Positions 7,422 to 16,734 of a stretch of 64,000 nt of DNA are shown here, in pieces (the stretch's first letter is position 1; every line of letters begins with the position of its first letter). A program made the position numbers and the translations under genes. Source of the DNA: Actinomadura_C sp036008685 (lineage in GTDB: Bacteria > Actinomycetota > Actinomycetes > Streptosporangiales > Streptosporangiaceae); NCBI GenBank assembly GCA_036008685.1, contig DASYNF010000147.1, positions 1-64,000 of the forward strand, read 5' to 3'. Below the pieces are notes generated by a model that saw only the letters and a program-made list of their open reading frames with translations, was not told the origin of the DNA and made no database searches.

Positions 7422-8601
7422 AGGCGTGGCCCTCGCCGCGGTAGGTCGGCACGGCCCCGATGACCTCATTGCCCTGCAGCAGGTGCAGCTCGGCGAAGCG
7501 TTCGCAGAGCTCACCCGCCTTGGTGTGCCGGAACCACACCCGGTCGCCCACGCGCAGCAGGTCCGCGGTGATGCCGAGGAGCGGAGTCTGCACCTCGCCG
7601 GCGCCCTCGCGCTGGTCGAAGGACAGTCCGGTCGGCAGGTAGGGCTGGGGCAGCCGGATCTCGTCGCCGGGACCGGAGGCGAGATAGCCGCCTCCCAGGC
7701 AGGTCACCACGCCGGGCCCGGGTCGCCGTACGACCGGAAGGGCGAACAAGGCCGCCGGCCGGCCGCGGAAGTTCGAATAGTGGTCGAACAGGTGCGGCTG
7801 GTAGAGCCCGGAGCCGGCGGCCACCTCGGTGACGGCCCGTTCCGACGCGGTCTTCTCGACGCTGCCGGTGCCGCCGCCGTTGACGAACTCCAGCTCCGGC
7901 TGTACGGCCCGTACGGCCTTGACGATCGCGCCTCTGCGCCGGGCCAGCTCGAGACGGGACCGTGACTGCATGGCGCGGATCATCCGGCCGCGGGCCGGTT
8001 TGCCGGGCGGGTTGTCCGCGACCCCGGCGATCTGGGACTCATAGGCCATGATGCCGACCAGGGACAGGCCGGGCCGCTTGCCGACCTCCTCGGCCAGTGC
8101 GGCGGCCTGCCCGGGGGTGAAGACGGGGGAGCGGCGCGCGCCGACGCGGAGCGTGCCACCGAGCGCCCGGAATGCCGCGTCGATGTCCAGGCAGACCCGG
8201 ATCGTGCGTGCCCCGGTCGCCTTGTCGATCAGGTCCAGGTGCTCGATGGAGTCGACCATGACCGTGATCGTCGCGGCGGCGCGGTCGTCGTCGGCCAGCC
8301 TCCCGAGTGCGGTGTGGTCCGTCGTGGGATAGGCGACCAGGATGTCGTCGCTGACGCGCCGTTCGGCGAGCCAGAGCGCTTCCGGGAGGGTGAAGGCCAT
8401 GACGCCGGCGAAGCCGTCCATGGCGAGGACCTGCTCCAGCAGGCCGCGGCAGCGGATGGACTTGCTGGCGACGCGGATCGGCTTGCCCTTGGCGCGCCGG
8501 ACCAGATCCGCCGCGTTGGAGTGGAAGGCGTCGAGGTCCACGATCGCGAACGGCGGCTCCAGATCGGAGGTGGTGCTGTCATACCGCTGCCGGAGGTCCA
8601 T
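7414..8601 (-). CDS. PLP-dependent amino acid deaminase/aldolase (D-threonine-aldolase-like, alanine racemase fold)
   Basis: A 395-residue fold-type III PLP enzyme. The N-terminal barrel begins PPFAIVDLDAFHSNAADLVRRA, with the PLP lysine in RVASKSIRC (K47), and the EFVNGGGTGS and YQPHLFDHY segments match the D-threonine aldolase / D-serine dehydratase group rather than true alanine racemase. A C-terminal beta domain contains RVGDRVWFRHTKAGE and ends VPTYRGEGHAFL, where metal-binding His/Cys residues of the group usually lie. Likely reaction: cleavage or deamination of a beta-hydroxy D-amino acid. It is convergent with the beta-helix gene and stands alone. The exact substrate is inference. Confidence 0.82.
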   Translation of the reverse strand: MDLRQRYDSTTSDLEPPFAIVDLDAFHSNAADLVRRAKGKPIRVASKSIRCRGLLEQVLAMDGFAGVMAFTLPEALWLAERRVSDDILVAYPTTDHTALGRLADDDRAAATITVMVDSIEHLDLIDKATGARTIRVCLDIDAAFRALGGTLRVGARRSPVFTPGQAAALAEEVGKRPGLSLVGIMAYESQIAGVADNPPGKPARGRMIRAMQSRSRLELARRRGAIVKAVRAVQPELEFVNGGGTGSVEKTASERAVTEVAAGSGLYQPHLFDHYSNFRGRPAALFALPVVRRPGPGVVTCLGGGYLASGPGDEIRLPQPYLPTGLSFDQREGAGEVQTPLLGITADLLRVGDRVWFRHTKAGELCERFAELHLLQGNEVIGAVPTYRGEGHAFL

Positions 8602-8757
8602 GCAGGTCAGCGTGCCACAAAGTCACTAAATATGAGTACAGATCATCTTCATCTTGATCATGAACTATTTATGAAAAATCCTCTGTGGCCACATCCGTCC
8701 CAGCACCCTCACAGGCGCCCCGGAAAGCTGCCGTGATCTTGCGGTTGTTCGCGGCCG
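8602..8757. other. AT-rich intergenic spacer with one copy of a 24-bp dispersed repeat
   Basis: Positions about 8615-8685 are distinctly AT-rich for this genome and probably hold the promoter of the PLP enzyme. At 8730-8753 lies one copy of a 24-base sequence, containing GTGATCTTGCGGTTGTTC, that recurs exactly at 62668-62691 inside the cobL coding sequence. Confidence 0.6.
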
Positions 8758-9894
8758 TCAGGCGGGGCCGCCCTGGACGAGGACCCTGCTCTCCCAGTCC
8801 CGGCCGATCCGGGCCGGATCGATCCTGGTGACGTCGATCTGCCGCACCGGAGCGTACGAGCGTGCCGGGAGCCAGTTCCTCCTGGCGGCGGGCGGCAGCT
8901 TCAGGTCACCGTTCAGGTATCGGATCGGATGCGCCCCGGCCCGGGCGAACGCGCGTTGCGCCTTGTCCTCCAGGACATAGCCGAGGAAGCCCTTGAGGAA
9001 GTCGCCCTTCGCGATGTTGTACTTGTTGATCATCAGGCCGGAGGGGGCCCAGATCGATCCGTCCGCGGGGACGACGACCTTGATCTTGTATGTCCTGGCC
9101 TTGGCGCGCTGCGCGATGCCGCTGAAGTCATAGTCGATCTGGATCGGCGCCTCGCCGCTCCTCAGGGTGATCTTGTTGAGCTTGGCGGTGCTCAGGTTGC
9201 CCGTCCGCTTGAGCCGGGCGAAGAAATCGTAGCCGGGGCCGGGGTCGTCGATACCGCCGCCGTTGGCCAGGGCGGCCGCGATGACCATGTACTGGCCGAT
9301 GCCGGTCCGCCGCGGGTCGGGGGCCCCGATCATGCCTTTGTACTCCGGCTTGAGCAGGTCGGCCCACTTCTTCGGAGGGTGCTTCACCTTGGTGGTGTTG
9401 ACGACGAAGGCCACGGATCCGGCGAACGTCGCCACCCAGCCGCCCTCCTTGCCACGCTGCCAGTCCTTCAGCCTGCGGGCGGATGGCGGCAGGTAGCCCG
9501 GCACGACCCCCTTGGCCTCGGCGACCCTGCCCCACGGCAGGCCGATGTCGCTGATGGTCCCGACGGGATCGCGCTGTTCGGCGTCGAACTTCTGGATCTG
9601 CTCGAGGGTCGGCAGCTTCACGTTGCTGTGAAAGCACGCCGCCTTGTGCGCGGCGCAGAAGGCCCTCATCACCTCGCCGTACCCGGCCCAGTCCTCCGAG
9701 AGCCCGTACGTCGTCAGTTCGGTGCCCTGAGCCGTGATCTTGGAGGTGTCCGGAGCGGCCTTCCAGTCGTAGCCGTCGATCTTCGCGGCATCGGCGGTCA
9801 GGGCTTCACCCGCGCTCCTGACGTTGCCGCAGCCGGTCAGGGTGAGGAGCGCTCCCACCCCGAGAACGGCGATGAGCTGATGCGGACTCCTCAT
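8758..9894 (-). CDS. ABC transporter substrate-binding lipoprotein (family 1/Fbp-like), orphan
   Basis: A 378-residue extracellular solute-binding protein. Residues 1-21 form a lipoprotein signal with lipobox LTGC (Cys22); the start at 9894 is set by this signal and by AGAAGGG upstream. The body resembles iron/polyamine/thiamine-type binding proteins (NTTKVKHPPKKWADLLKPEY, GAPDPRRTGIGQYMV, GEAPIQIDYDFSG), which are Venus-flytrap receptors delivering ligand to an ABC permease. No permease or ATPase gene is adjacent, so it either serves a transporter elsewhere or is a remnant. Ligand not deducible. Confidence 0.82.
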   Translation of the reverse strand: MRSPHQLIAVLGVGALLTLTGCGNVRSAGEALTADAAKIDGYDWKAAPDTSKITAQGTELTTYGLSEDWAGYGEVMRAFCAAHKAACFHSNVKLPTLEQIQKFDAEQRDPVGTISDIGLPWGRVAEAKGVVPGYLPPSARRLKDWQRGKEGGWVATFAGSVAFVVNTTKVKHPPKKWADLLKPEYKGMIGAPDPRRTGIGQYMVIAAALANGGGIDDPGPGYDFFARLKRTGNLSTAKLNKITLRSGEAPIQIDYDFSGIAQRAKARTYKIKVVVPADGSIWAPSGLMINKYNIAKGDFLKGFLGYVLEDKAQRAFARAGAHPIRYLNGDLKLPPAARRNWLPARSYAPVRQIDVTRIDPARIGRDWESRVLVQGGPA

Positions 9895-10308
9895 GCATGA
9901 CCCTTCTGGTGCTGTGCCGAACTGGTGCTGTGTCGAACGGCCGTCGTGATCTTGACAGGCTGGAATTATGGACCGAAATACGGGGCCCTGCATGTCGATC
10001 AGCAGGTTTGCGTCGTCCTCGGCCTCGGTCCCGGTGTCTGTTCGGCCGTACGGAGGCCGGTTGGACAGCGCCCGGGGACCAAAGGCCTGCGCCGTCCGCC
10101 GGGGTTCTCCGGGAGGAGGGGCTGTGCGCGTGTCGAGCGCGGATCCGCTCAGGGGGACGGAGCGTACTATTGACCCGGCCGCCCGGCGCTCGCCCGTATG
10201 CCGGCTGACCTGCTGTTACGCCGAAGACGGGCTCGGGCTCCGAAGCCGCGGCGACGGACCTCCCGGACATGACCGGCCAGACCAGAGAACAGACCAGAGA
10301 GTGGACAC
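9895..10308. other. 414-base intergenic region, no gene seen
   Basis: Divergent promoter region between the binding lipoprotein and purU. I see no credible coding sequence. A 12-bp tandem duplication, CAGACCAGAGAA/CAGACCAGAGAG, is at 10278-10301, just before the purU start. The stretch around 10160-10180 (GGAGCGTACTATTGACC) is the least GC-rich part and may hold promoter elements; this is a guess. Confidence 0.4.
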
Positions 10309-11160
10309 GTGAGCGCTCAATACGTCCTGACGCTGTCGTGCCCGGATCGCCCCGGGATCGTCGCCGCCGTGTCCGGCGTGCTCGCCGAACGCGGCGCCAA
10401 CATCCTGGAGAGCCAGCAGTACGGCGACCGCGACACCGGCAGGTTCTTCATGCGGGTCCAGTTCGAGACCGGCGAGGGCCTGCGGGAGGACGAACTACGG
10501 AGCGCCTTCGCCGCCCTGGCCCCAGACCTCGGGATCGACTGGCGGCTGCACGACAGCTCGGCCCGCCCGCGAGTGCTGATCATGGTGTCCAAAGGCGGGC
10601 ACTGCCTCAACGACCTGCTGTACCGGCAGCGGTCGGGCCTGCTCGACATCGACGTGGTCGCCGTGGTGTCCAACCACCCGGCGCTGCGCCCGCTCGCCCA
10701 GTCGTACGGGATCGACTACCACCACCTGCCCGTACAGCCCGGAGGCAAGGCGGCGCAGGAGGCGGAGGTCCTGGCGCTGGTGCAGCACTATCAGGCCGAC
10801 CTCGTGGTGCTCGCGCGCTACATGCAGATCCTGTCCGATGACCTGTGCTCGAAGCTGCAGGGCAAAGTGATCAACATCCACCACTCGTTCCTGCCGAGCT
10901 TCAAGGGCGCCAAGCCCTATCACCAGGCGCACGCGCGGGGTGTGAAGCTGATCGGCGCGACCGCCCACTACGTGACGCCGGACCTCGATGAGGGCCCGAT
11001 CATCGAGCAGGAGGTGGCCCGGGTCGACCACGCCCAGGGGCCGGCGGAGCTGATGGCGGTCGGCCGTGACATGGAGTGCCTCGCCCTGGCCCGCGCCGTC
11101 CGCTGGCACGCCGAGCACCGCGTCCTCCTGAACGGCGGCAAAACCATCATCTTCCGCTGA
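10309..11160 (+). CDS. purU: Formyltetrahydrofolate deformylase
   Basis: A 283-residue PurU, which hydrolyses 10-formyl-THF to formate and THF and so balances one-carbon units with glycine and purine synthesis. An N-terminal ACT domain (YVLTLSCPDRPGIVAAVSGVL, residues 5-80) is followed by a formyltransferase domain with VINIHHSFLPSFKGAKPYHQA and the HYVTPDLDEGPII segment, which supply the Asn/His/Asp catalytic set of the family. It starts with GTG at 10309. Its placement close to sdaA, glyA, gcvH and gcvT makes a coherent glycine/serine/folate neighbourhood although it is on the opposite strand. Confidence 0.95.
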   Translation: MSAQYVLTLSCPDRPGIVAAVSGVLAERGANILESQQYGDRDTGRFFMRVQFETGEGLREDELRSAFAALAPDLGIDWRLHDSSARPRVLIMVSKGGHCLNDLLYRQRSGLLDIDVVAVVSNHPALRPLAQSYGIDYHHLPVQPGGKAAQEAEVLALVQHYQADLVVLARYMQILSDDLCSKLQGKVINIHHSFLPSFKGAKPYHQAHARGVKLIGATAHYVTPDLDEGPIIEQEVARVDHAQGPAELMAVGRDMECLALARAVRWHAEHRVLLNGGKTIIFR

Positions 11161-11355
11161 CCCATGCGGCAGAGATCTGGATATTCAGCCTAATATGCCG
11201 ATAAATCGGTTCTAGTGGCAATTCATTTCGGCCTTTAAACGGGACAGGGTAAAGGTATCGAGCCGATATTGCCGACCTGTGACCGCGTGCGCACAATGAC
11301 CATGGCGTCGCGGGTAGAACGCTACTGTCCCATCGCCGCCCCCGAGCAGGTGTCC
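11161..11355. promoter_or_regulatory. AT-rich promoter region with small palindrome upstream of the SGNH hydrolase
   Basis: This spacer is noticeably AT-rich for the window. It contains the 12-base palindrome CCGATAAATCGG (11198-11209) followed by TTCTAGTGGCAATTC and TTTAAACGGGACAGGGTAAAGG. A promoter and possibly an operator for the secreted hydrolase are likely here; no regulator can be assigned. Confidence 0.35.
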
Positions 11356-12216
11356 ATGGCCCAGTGTCCTTTCCGCCGTCTCCTGGTTCTTCCCCTCGTG
11401 ACGGTGGCCCTGGTGATGGGGTCACCGGCCCTGCCGGTGGCCGCGGCGGCCCTGCCCCGGCGGATGGCCGCGCTCGGCGACTCGATCACGCGCGGATTCA
11501 ACGCCTGCGGATGGTACGTCGACTGCACCAGCCGGTCGTGGGCCAGCGGCTCCGAGGCCGGGGTGCGGAGCCATTACCTGCGGCTGAGGGCACACAACAG
11601 GTCCCTGGTGGTCTACAACAACGCGGTGCGGGGCGCCAGGGCCGACTCGCTCGAGGGTCAGGCCAGATCGGCGGTCGGTCAGCGCGCCGACTATGTCACG
11701 GTCCTCATCGGCGCCAATGACGCGTGCACGTCCTCAGAGCGGACCATGACACCGGTCGGCGCGTTCGAGAACCGCTTCAGGGCCGCGATCAACATCCTGC
11801 ACCAAGGACTTCCGCACGCGCTGGTCTACGTCTCCAGCATCCCGGACGTCAAGCGGCTGTGGGAGGTCGGCCGCCACGACGCCGCCACCCGTTTCTCCTG
11901 GACCCTCTTCGGGGTCTGCCGGTCCATGCTCTTCAAACCGGACTCCATGGCGGCGGCCGACGCCGCCCGGCGCGACCGGGTGCGTCGGCGGATCATAGGC
12001 TTCAACCAGGTGCTCGCCGCGGTCTGCGCGGAGAACCCCAGGTGCCGGTTCGACGGCAACGCCGTCTTCTCCTATCCCTTCGGGCTCTCGCAGGTGAGCC
12101 GCTGGGACCACTTCCACCCCAACGCCAACGGCCAGGCGGTGCTGGCACGGCTGACCTACAGGTCCGGTTTCTGGTCTCGGCCTCCCCGGGCGACGCGCCA
12201 CGTCCGGTTCGCCTGA
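11356..12216 (+). CDS. Secreted SGNH/GDSL hydrolase (lipase/esterase-like)
   Basis: A 286-residue exported SGNH-fold hydrolase. A signal peptide covers about residues 1-31 (RRLLVLPLVTVALVMGSPALPVAAA). Catalytic blocks: GDSIT at 41-45 (nucleophile Ser43), the Gly/Asn oxyanion residues with GANDACTSS at 119-127, and DHFHP with Asp251 and His254. Cys residues in pairs suggest disulfides, as in the Streptomyces extracellular SGNH lipases. The ATG at 11356 is chosen because the signal peptide begins there and GAGCAGG lies upstream. The probable role is hydrolysis of acyl esters outside the cell; substrate unknown. Confidence 0.88.
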   Translation: MAQCPFRRLLVLPLVTVALVMGSPALPVAAAALPRRMAALGDSITRGFNACGWYVDCTSRSWASGSEAGVRSHYLRLRAHNRSLVVYNNAVRGARADSLEGQARSAVGQRADYVTVLIGANDACTSSERTMTPVGAFENRFRAAINILHQGLPHALVYVSSIPDVKRLWEVGRHDAATRFSWTLFGVCRSMLFKPDSMAAADAARRDRVRRRIIGFNQVLAAVCAENPRCRFDGNAVFSYPFGLSQVSRWDHFHPNANGQAVLARLTYRSGFWSRPPRATRHVRFA

Positions 12217-12235
12217 GCGGAGATCCCCGCGGAGG

Positions 12236-13612
12236 TCAGCACTCGATGACGTTGACGGCCAGGCCGCCGCGCGAGGTCTCCTTGTACTTGTCCAGCATGT
12301 CCCGGCCGGTGTCGCGCATTGTCCTGATGGCCTTGTCGAGGGAGACGAAGTGCTCTCCGTCGCCGCGCAGGGCGATCCGCGAGGCGCTCATCGCCTTGAT
12401 CGAGGCCACCGCGTTGCGCTCGATGCACGGCACCTGGACGAGCCCGCCGACCGGATCGCAGGTCAGGCCGAGGTTGTGCTCGATCCCGATCTCGGCGGCG
12501 TTCTCGACCTGCTCCGGGGTGCCGCCGAGGACCTCGGTCAGGCCGGCCGCCGCCATGGAGCACGCGGACCCCACCTCGCCCTGGCAGCCCACCTCGGCCC
12601 CGGAGATGGAGGCGTTCTCCTTGAACAACACGCCGATGGCACCCGCCGTCAGCAGGAACCTGATCACCCCGTCGTCGTCCGCGTCCGGGACGAACCGGTC
12701 GTAGTAGTGCAGGACGGCGGGGATGATGCCGGCGGCGCCGTTCGTGGGGGCGGTGACGATCCGGCCGCCCGCGGCGTTCTCTTCGTTGACGGCCAGCGCG
12801 AACAGGGTGACCCAGTCCATGGCCTCCAGGGGGTCGTCGCCGGGATGCTGTCCGGTGAGCTCGCGATGCAGTTGAGGGGCGCGACGACGGACCTTGAGCC
12901 CGCCCGGCAGCAGCCCCTCCTCGGCGCAGCCGCGGCGGACGCATTCGCGCATGACCCGCCAGAGCTTCAGCAGCCCGGCCCGGATCTCGGATTCCGATCG
13001 GCCGAAGGCCTTCTCGTTCTCGAGTATGACCGCCGAGATCGGGGTCCCGGTCTTGCGGGTCCACTCCAGCAGTTCGGCCGCGGTGCCGAAGGGGTGGGGG
13101 AGCACGGTGTCGTCGGCTTTGATCCGATCCGCGCCCGTGGCGTTCTCGTCCACGATGAAGCCACCGCCGACCGAGTAATAGACGCGGGAGCGCAGTTCGC
13201 CGCCCGCGGTGTCGTAGGCGGTGAACCGCATCCCGTTCGGATGACCGGGCAGTGATTTCCCGCGTTCGAAGACGAGGTGGTCACCGACCACGAAGGGCAC
13301 CTCACGCCCGCCGAACAGCCGTAGCGTGCCGCGCTCACGGATGTCGTGGATCCGCTGTTCGACCTTGTCGACGTCGACGAGTTCGGGCTTGTCGCCCTCG
13401 AGACCGAGGATGACGGCCTTGTCGCTGCCGTGTCCCTTACCGGTCAGGCCGAGCGAGCCGTACAGCACCGCCCGTACGGACGCGGTCTCCTCCAGCAGCC
13501 CGTCGGCACGGAGCCCGCGGGCGAACCGGTGCGCGGCGGCCATCGGCCCGCCGGTGTGCGAGCTGGAAGGGCCAATGCCGATCTTGAAAAGGTCGAAAAC
13601 GCTGATCGCCAT
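12236..13612 (-). CDS. sdaA: L-serine ammonia-lyase, iron-sulfur type (single chain)
   Basis: A 458-residue L-serine dehydratase, which converts L-serine to pyruvate and ammonia. The N-terminal beta domain begins MAISVFDLFKIGIGPSSSHT, the family hallmark, and the C-terminal alpha domain contains GAAGIIPAVLHYY, GCQGEVGSACSMAAAG and CDPVGGLVQVPCIERN, with cysteines that bind a [4Fe-4S] cluster whose iron acts as the Lewis acid. Start at 13612 fits the family N-terminus; the open frame runs 20 codons further up without homology. It lies downstream of glyA on the same strand, separated by a strong hairpin, and completes a glycine to serine to pyruvate route. Confidence 0.95.
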   Translation of the reverse strand: MAISVFDLFKIGIGPSSSHTGGPMAAAHRFARGLRADGLLEETASVRAVLYGSLGLTGKGHGSDKAVILGLEGDKPELVDVDKVEQRIHDIRERGTLRLFGGREVPFVVGDHLVFERGKSLPGHPNGMRFTAYDTAGGELRSRVYYSVGGGFIVDENATGADRIKADDTVLPHPFGTAAELLEWTRKTGTPISAVILENEKAFGRSESEIRAGLLKLWRVMRECVRRGCAEEGLLPGGLKVRRRAPQLHRELTGQHPGDDPLEAMDWVTLFALAVNEENAAGGRIVTAPTNGAAGIIPAVLHYYDRFVPDADDDGVIRFLLTAGAIGVLFKENASISGAEVGCQGEVGSACSMAAAGLTEVLGGTPEQVENAAEIGIEHNLGLTCDPVGGLVQVPCIERNAVASIKAMSASRIALRGDGEHFVSLDKAIRTMRDTGRDMLDKYKETSRGGLAVNVIEC

Positions 13613-13794
13613 GGTGAGCTGCTCCGTGTTTCGGCCCGCAGGGGGTGGCACCCGGCCGCGCCACCGGTTCACGGCGGTGCGACCGGGCGGGTACGGCCGG
13701 TGCGCGGGTGTCGCGGGACGGCCGTCAACGCTGTCTCCCGTGGCGAGCGCCCGGATGAGGTCCCCTGTCCGGAGCGCGTACGGGATCGTGTGGT

Positions 13795-13837
13795 CGAGGA
13801 CTCCGGGTCGCCGTACGTTCGGCGGCCGGAGTCCTCG
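13795..13837 (-). terminator. Hairpin downstream of glyA
   Basis: A 12-bp perfect stem, CGAGGACTCCGG (13795-13806) with CCGGAGTCCTCG (13826-13837), encloses a 19-base loop that itself can pair (CGCCG/CGGCG). It lies about 55 bases after the glyA stop on the minus strand and before sdaA, so it probably ends or attenuates the gcvT-gcvH-glyA transcript and gives sdaA separate control. No U-tract is seen, which is common in actinobacteria. Confidence 0.7.
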
Positions 13838-13893
13838 GGCCGTGGAAGGTGGGCCCCCTCAGCCTCGGGAGGGGCCATCCCCCCAGCGGCTGT

Positions 13894-15150
13894 TCACAGG
13901 TCGGGGTAGAGCGGATACCTGTCGGCCAGCGCCTGCGTCCGGGCGCGAAGGGCGGCGGCGTCGTAGCCCGGCTGCAGGGCCAGCGCCAGGATGTCGGCCA
14001 CCTCGGCGAAGTCCTCCGCCTGGAAGCCGCGCGTGGCCAGCGCCGGCGTGCCGACGCGCAGCCCGGACGTCACCATCGGCGGCCGCGGGTCGTTGGGAAC
14101 CGCGTTGCGGTTGACCGTGATGCCGATCTCGTGCAGCAGGTCCTCGGCGTCGCGCCCGGTGAGCTCCGAGTCCACCAGGTCGACCAGAACCAGGTGGACG
14201 TCCGTCCCGCCGGTCAGCACCTTGACCCCGGCCTTGGCCGCGTCCTCTTCGAGGAGCCGCTCGGCGACGATCCTGGCGCCCTCGAGCGTACGGGCCTGCT
14301 GCTCCCGGAACTCCTCGGTCCCGGCGATCTTCAGCGCCACGGCCTTGGCGGCGATGACGTGCTCGAGCGGGCCGCCCTGCATGCCGGGGAACACCGCCGA
14401 GTTGATCTTCTTGGCGTACTCCTCGCGGCAGAGGATGAGTCCGCCCCGCGGCCCGCACAGCGTCTTGTGGGTCGTGGTCGTCACGATGTCGGCGTACGGC
14501 ACCGGAGACGGATGCAGACCCGCGGCCACCAGCCCGGCGAAGTGCGCCATGTCGACCATGAGCATCGCGCCGACCGAGTCGGCGATCTCACGGAAGGCGG
14601 CGAAGTCGAGCTGCCGCGGGTAGGCGGACCAGCCGGCCACGATCATCTTGGGCCGGTGCGCGGCCGCGAGCGCGGCCACCTCCTCCATGTCCACCAGGCC
14701 GCTGTCCGGGTCGACGTGGTAGGGCACGACGTTCAGCGTCTTGCCCGAGTAGTTCAGCCGCATCCCGTGGGTCAGGTGCCCACCGTGCGCCAGGTCCAGG
14801 CCCAGGATCGTGTCGCCCTGCTGCAGCAGCGCGAAATAGACCGCGGTGTTGGCCTGCGCGCCGGAGTGCGGCTGCACGTTGGCGTGCTCGGCCCCGAACA
14901 ACGCCTTGGCCCGGTCGATCGCCAGCTGCTCGGTCACGTCGACGTGCTCACAGCCGCCGTAGTAGCGCCGGCCCGGGTAGCCCTCGGCGTACTTGTTGGT
15001 GAGGACCGAACCCTGCGCCTCCAGCACGGCGACCGGGGCGAAGTTCTCGGACGCGATCATCTCCAGCGTCGAGCGCTGCCGGTCCAGCTCGCCCTGGAGT
15101 GCCGTCGCCACCTCGGGATCGACCGCCGAGAGTGAGTCGTACATGCTCAT
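13894..15150 (-). CDS. glyA: Serine hydroxymethyltransferase
   Basis: A 418-residue GlyA, the PLP enzyme interconverting serine and glycine with THF/5,10-methylene-THF. Family landmarks: IASENF, NVQPHSGAQAN, the PLP lysine in TTTTHKTLCGPRGG (K229) and GTPALATRGF. Its ATG overlaps the TGA of gcvH (ATGA at 15147-15150), so it is translationally coupled as third gene of gcvT-gcvH-glyA. Expression is expected to follow glycine through the riboswitch ahead of gcvT. Confidence 0.97.
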   Translation of the reverse strand: MSMYDSLSAVDPEVATALQGELDRQRSTLEMIASENFAPVAVLEAQGSVLTNKYAEGYPGRRYYGGCEHVDVTEQLAIDRAKALFGAEHANVQPHSGAQANTAVYFALLQQGDTILGLDLAHGGHLTHGMRLNYSGKTLNVVPYHVDPDSGLVDMEEVAALAAAHRPKMIVAGWSAYPRQLDFAAFREIADSVGAMLMVDMAHFAGLVAAGLHPSPVPYADIVTTTTHKTLCGPRGGLILCREEYAKKINSAVFPGMQGGPLEHVIAAKAVALKIAGTEEFREQQARTLEGARIVAERLLEEDAAKAGVKVLTGGTDVHLVLVDLVDSELTGRDAEDLLHEIGITVNRNAVPNDPRPPMVTSGLRVGTPALATRGFQAEDFAEVADILALALQPGYDAAALRARTQALADRYPLYPDL

Positions 15151-15539
15151 TGCTCCCCCTCCTCGATCAGCTTGGAATAGGCCTCGGCGTCCAGCAGGCC
15201 ACCGGGCTCGCCGTCGGTCCGTACCTTGAAAAGCCAGCCCTCGCCGTACGGGTCGGTGTTGATCACGCTGGGGTCGTCGGCCACCGCGTTGTTGACTGCT
15301 GTCACCTCGCCGGTCACCGGCGCGTACAGGTCGCTCACCGACTTGGTCGACTCGGCCTCGCCACAGGGTTCGCCGGCCGACACCTCGACGCCCTCCTCCG
15401 GCAGCGACACATAGACGATGTCACCGAGGGCGTCGGCGGCGTAGGCGGTGATGCCGACCGTGACCACGCCGTCCTCGCTGTCGTGGTCGGCGACCCACTC
15501 GTGTTCCTCGGTGTAATGGAGCTGCTCAGGAACGGTCAC
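15147..15539 (-). CDS. gcvH: Glycine cleavage system H protein
   Basis: A 130-residue H protein, the lipoyl carrier that shuttles the aminomethyl group between the P, T and L proteins. The lipoyl-lysine motif ESTKSVSDL is present with K66; the N-terminus (YTEEHEWV) and the GEVTAVNNAV segment are typical. It is 18 bases downstream of gcvT and overlaps glyA by 4 bases. The P protein gene (gcvP) is not in this window. Confidence 0.97.
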   Translation of the reverse strand: MTVPEQLHYTEEHEWVADHDSEDGVVTVGITAYAADALGDIVYVSLPEEGVEVSAGEPCGEAESTKSVSDLYAPVTGEVTAVNNAVADDPSVINTDPYGEGWLFKVRTDGEPGGLLDAEAYSKLIEEGEQ

Positions 15540-15557
15540 GACTCTCTCTCCCCAGAT

Positions 15558-16664
15558 TCAGGAACGCTTGTAGAAGGGCAGGGCCACCACATCCACCGGC
15601 TCGTGTCTGCCACGGATGTCCACCGCGAGGCCCGTGGTCCCGACGCCGGTGTTCAGGTAGGCCATCGCGATCGGAGTGCCCAGTGTGGGTGACGGGGCAC
15701 CGCTGGTCACGACTCCGCATGGCGTGCCGTCGGACGTTACGACGTCGTACCCATGTCTGGGCACTCGACGCCCCCGGGTCACCAGCCCGACGAGCGTGCG
15801 CCCGGGCGGGGTCTGCGAGATCGCGCTGAACGCGGTCTTGCCGACGAAGTCCTCCGGCTTGTCCAGCTTCACGACCCGCCCGAGGCCGGCGTCGTAGGGG
15901 GTGGTCTGGGCCGACAGCTCGTTGCCGTACAGCGGCATGCCCGCCTCGAGGCGCAGCGTGTCGCGCGCGGAGAGGCCGGCCGGCCTCAGATCCTCGCCGC
16001 CGGCCTCGGACAGGGCGTGCCACAGCCGTACGGCCTCGCCCGCGGACACGAAGAGCTCGAAGCCGTCCTCGCCGGTATAGCCGGTGCGGGCGATGAGCGT
16101 GTCGATGCCGGCCACCCGCCCGGCCATGATCGCGTAGTACTTGAGCGCGTCCAGCGGGGCGTCGGTCAGCCGGGCGAGGATCCCCTGGGCCCTGGGACCC
16201 TGGACCGCCAGCAGGCCGTAGGCGTCCGAACGGTCGTCGACCGCCGTCTCGCGGCCGGCGCTCCGCTCGAGGAGCTCGGCCCGTACGGTGTCGATGTTGG
16301 CCGCGTTGGCGACCACCAGGAAGGTCTCCTCGGCCAGGCGATAGACGATCAGGTCGTCGAGAACGCCGCCCGCGGCGTCGCAGATCATCGTGTAGCGCGC
16401 GCGGCCGATGACGAGCGCGGACAGGTTGCCGACCAGGGCGTAGTCGAGCGCCGCGGCGGCCTCGGGCCCGGACAGGAAGATCTCGCCCATGTGGGAGAGG
16501 TCGAACAGGCCGGCACCGGTGCGCACGGCGACGTGCTCGGCGGTCTCGCTGCCATAGCGCAGCGGCATCAGGTGACCGGCGAAGTCGACGATGGTGGCGC
16601 CGAGATCCTTGTGGACCTCGTGCAGCGGCGTCTTCTTGGCGGTCGCGTCGGGTGGCGCGGACAT
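15558..16664 (-). CDS. gcvT: Glycine cleavage system aminomethyltransferase (T protein)
   Basis: A 368-residue GcvT that transfers the methylene group from the H-protein-bound intermediate to THF and releases ammonia. The family start TPLHEVHKDLGATIVDFAGHLMP is followed by RTGAGLFDLSHMGE, TGYTGEDGFELF and the C-terminal barrel with GYVTSGAPSPT-like sequence (VVTSGAPSPTLG). The ATG at 16664 fits the family; AAGGAG lies 12 bases upstream. In-frame ATG codons further up fall in the riboswitch and are not real starts. Confidence 0.96.
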   Translation of the reverse strand: MSAPPDATAKKTPLHEVHKDLGATIVDFAGHLMPLRYGSETAEHVAVRTGAGLFDLSHMGEIFLSGPEAAAALDYALVGNLSALVIGRARYTMICDAAGGVLDDLIVYRLAEETFLVVANAANIDTVRAELLERSAGRETAVDDRSDAYGLLAVQGPRAQGILARLTDAPLDALKYYAIMAGRVAGIDTLIARTGYTGEDGFELFVSAGEAVRLWHALSEAGGEDLRPAGLSARDTLRLEAGMPLYGNELSAQTTPYDAGLGRVVKLDKPEDFVGKTAFSAISQTPPGRTLVGLVTRGRRVPRHGYDVVTSDGTPCGVVTSGAPSPTLGTPIAMAYLNTGVGTTGLAVDIRGRHEPVDVVALPFYKRS

Positions 16665-16734
16665 CGAGACAGGCTCCTTAAGCGCGGCTGGTGACCTCAT
16701 CGTCCCACCAGCACACCGTGCGGTGTCGGCGCCT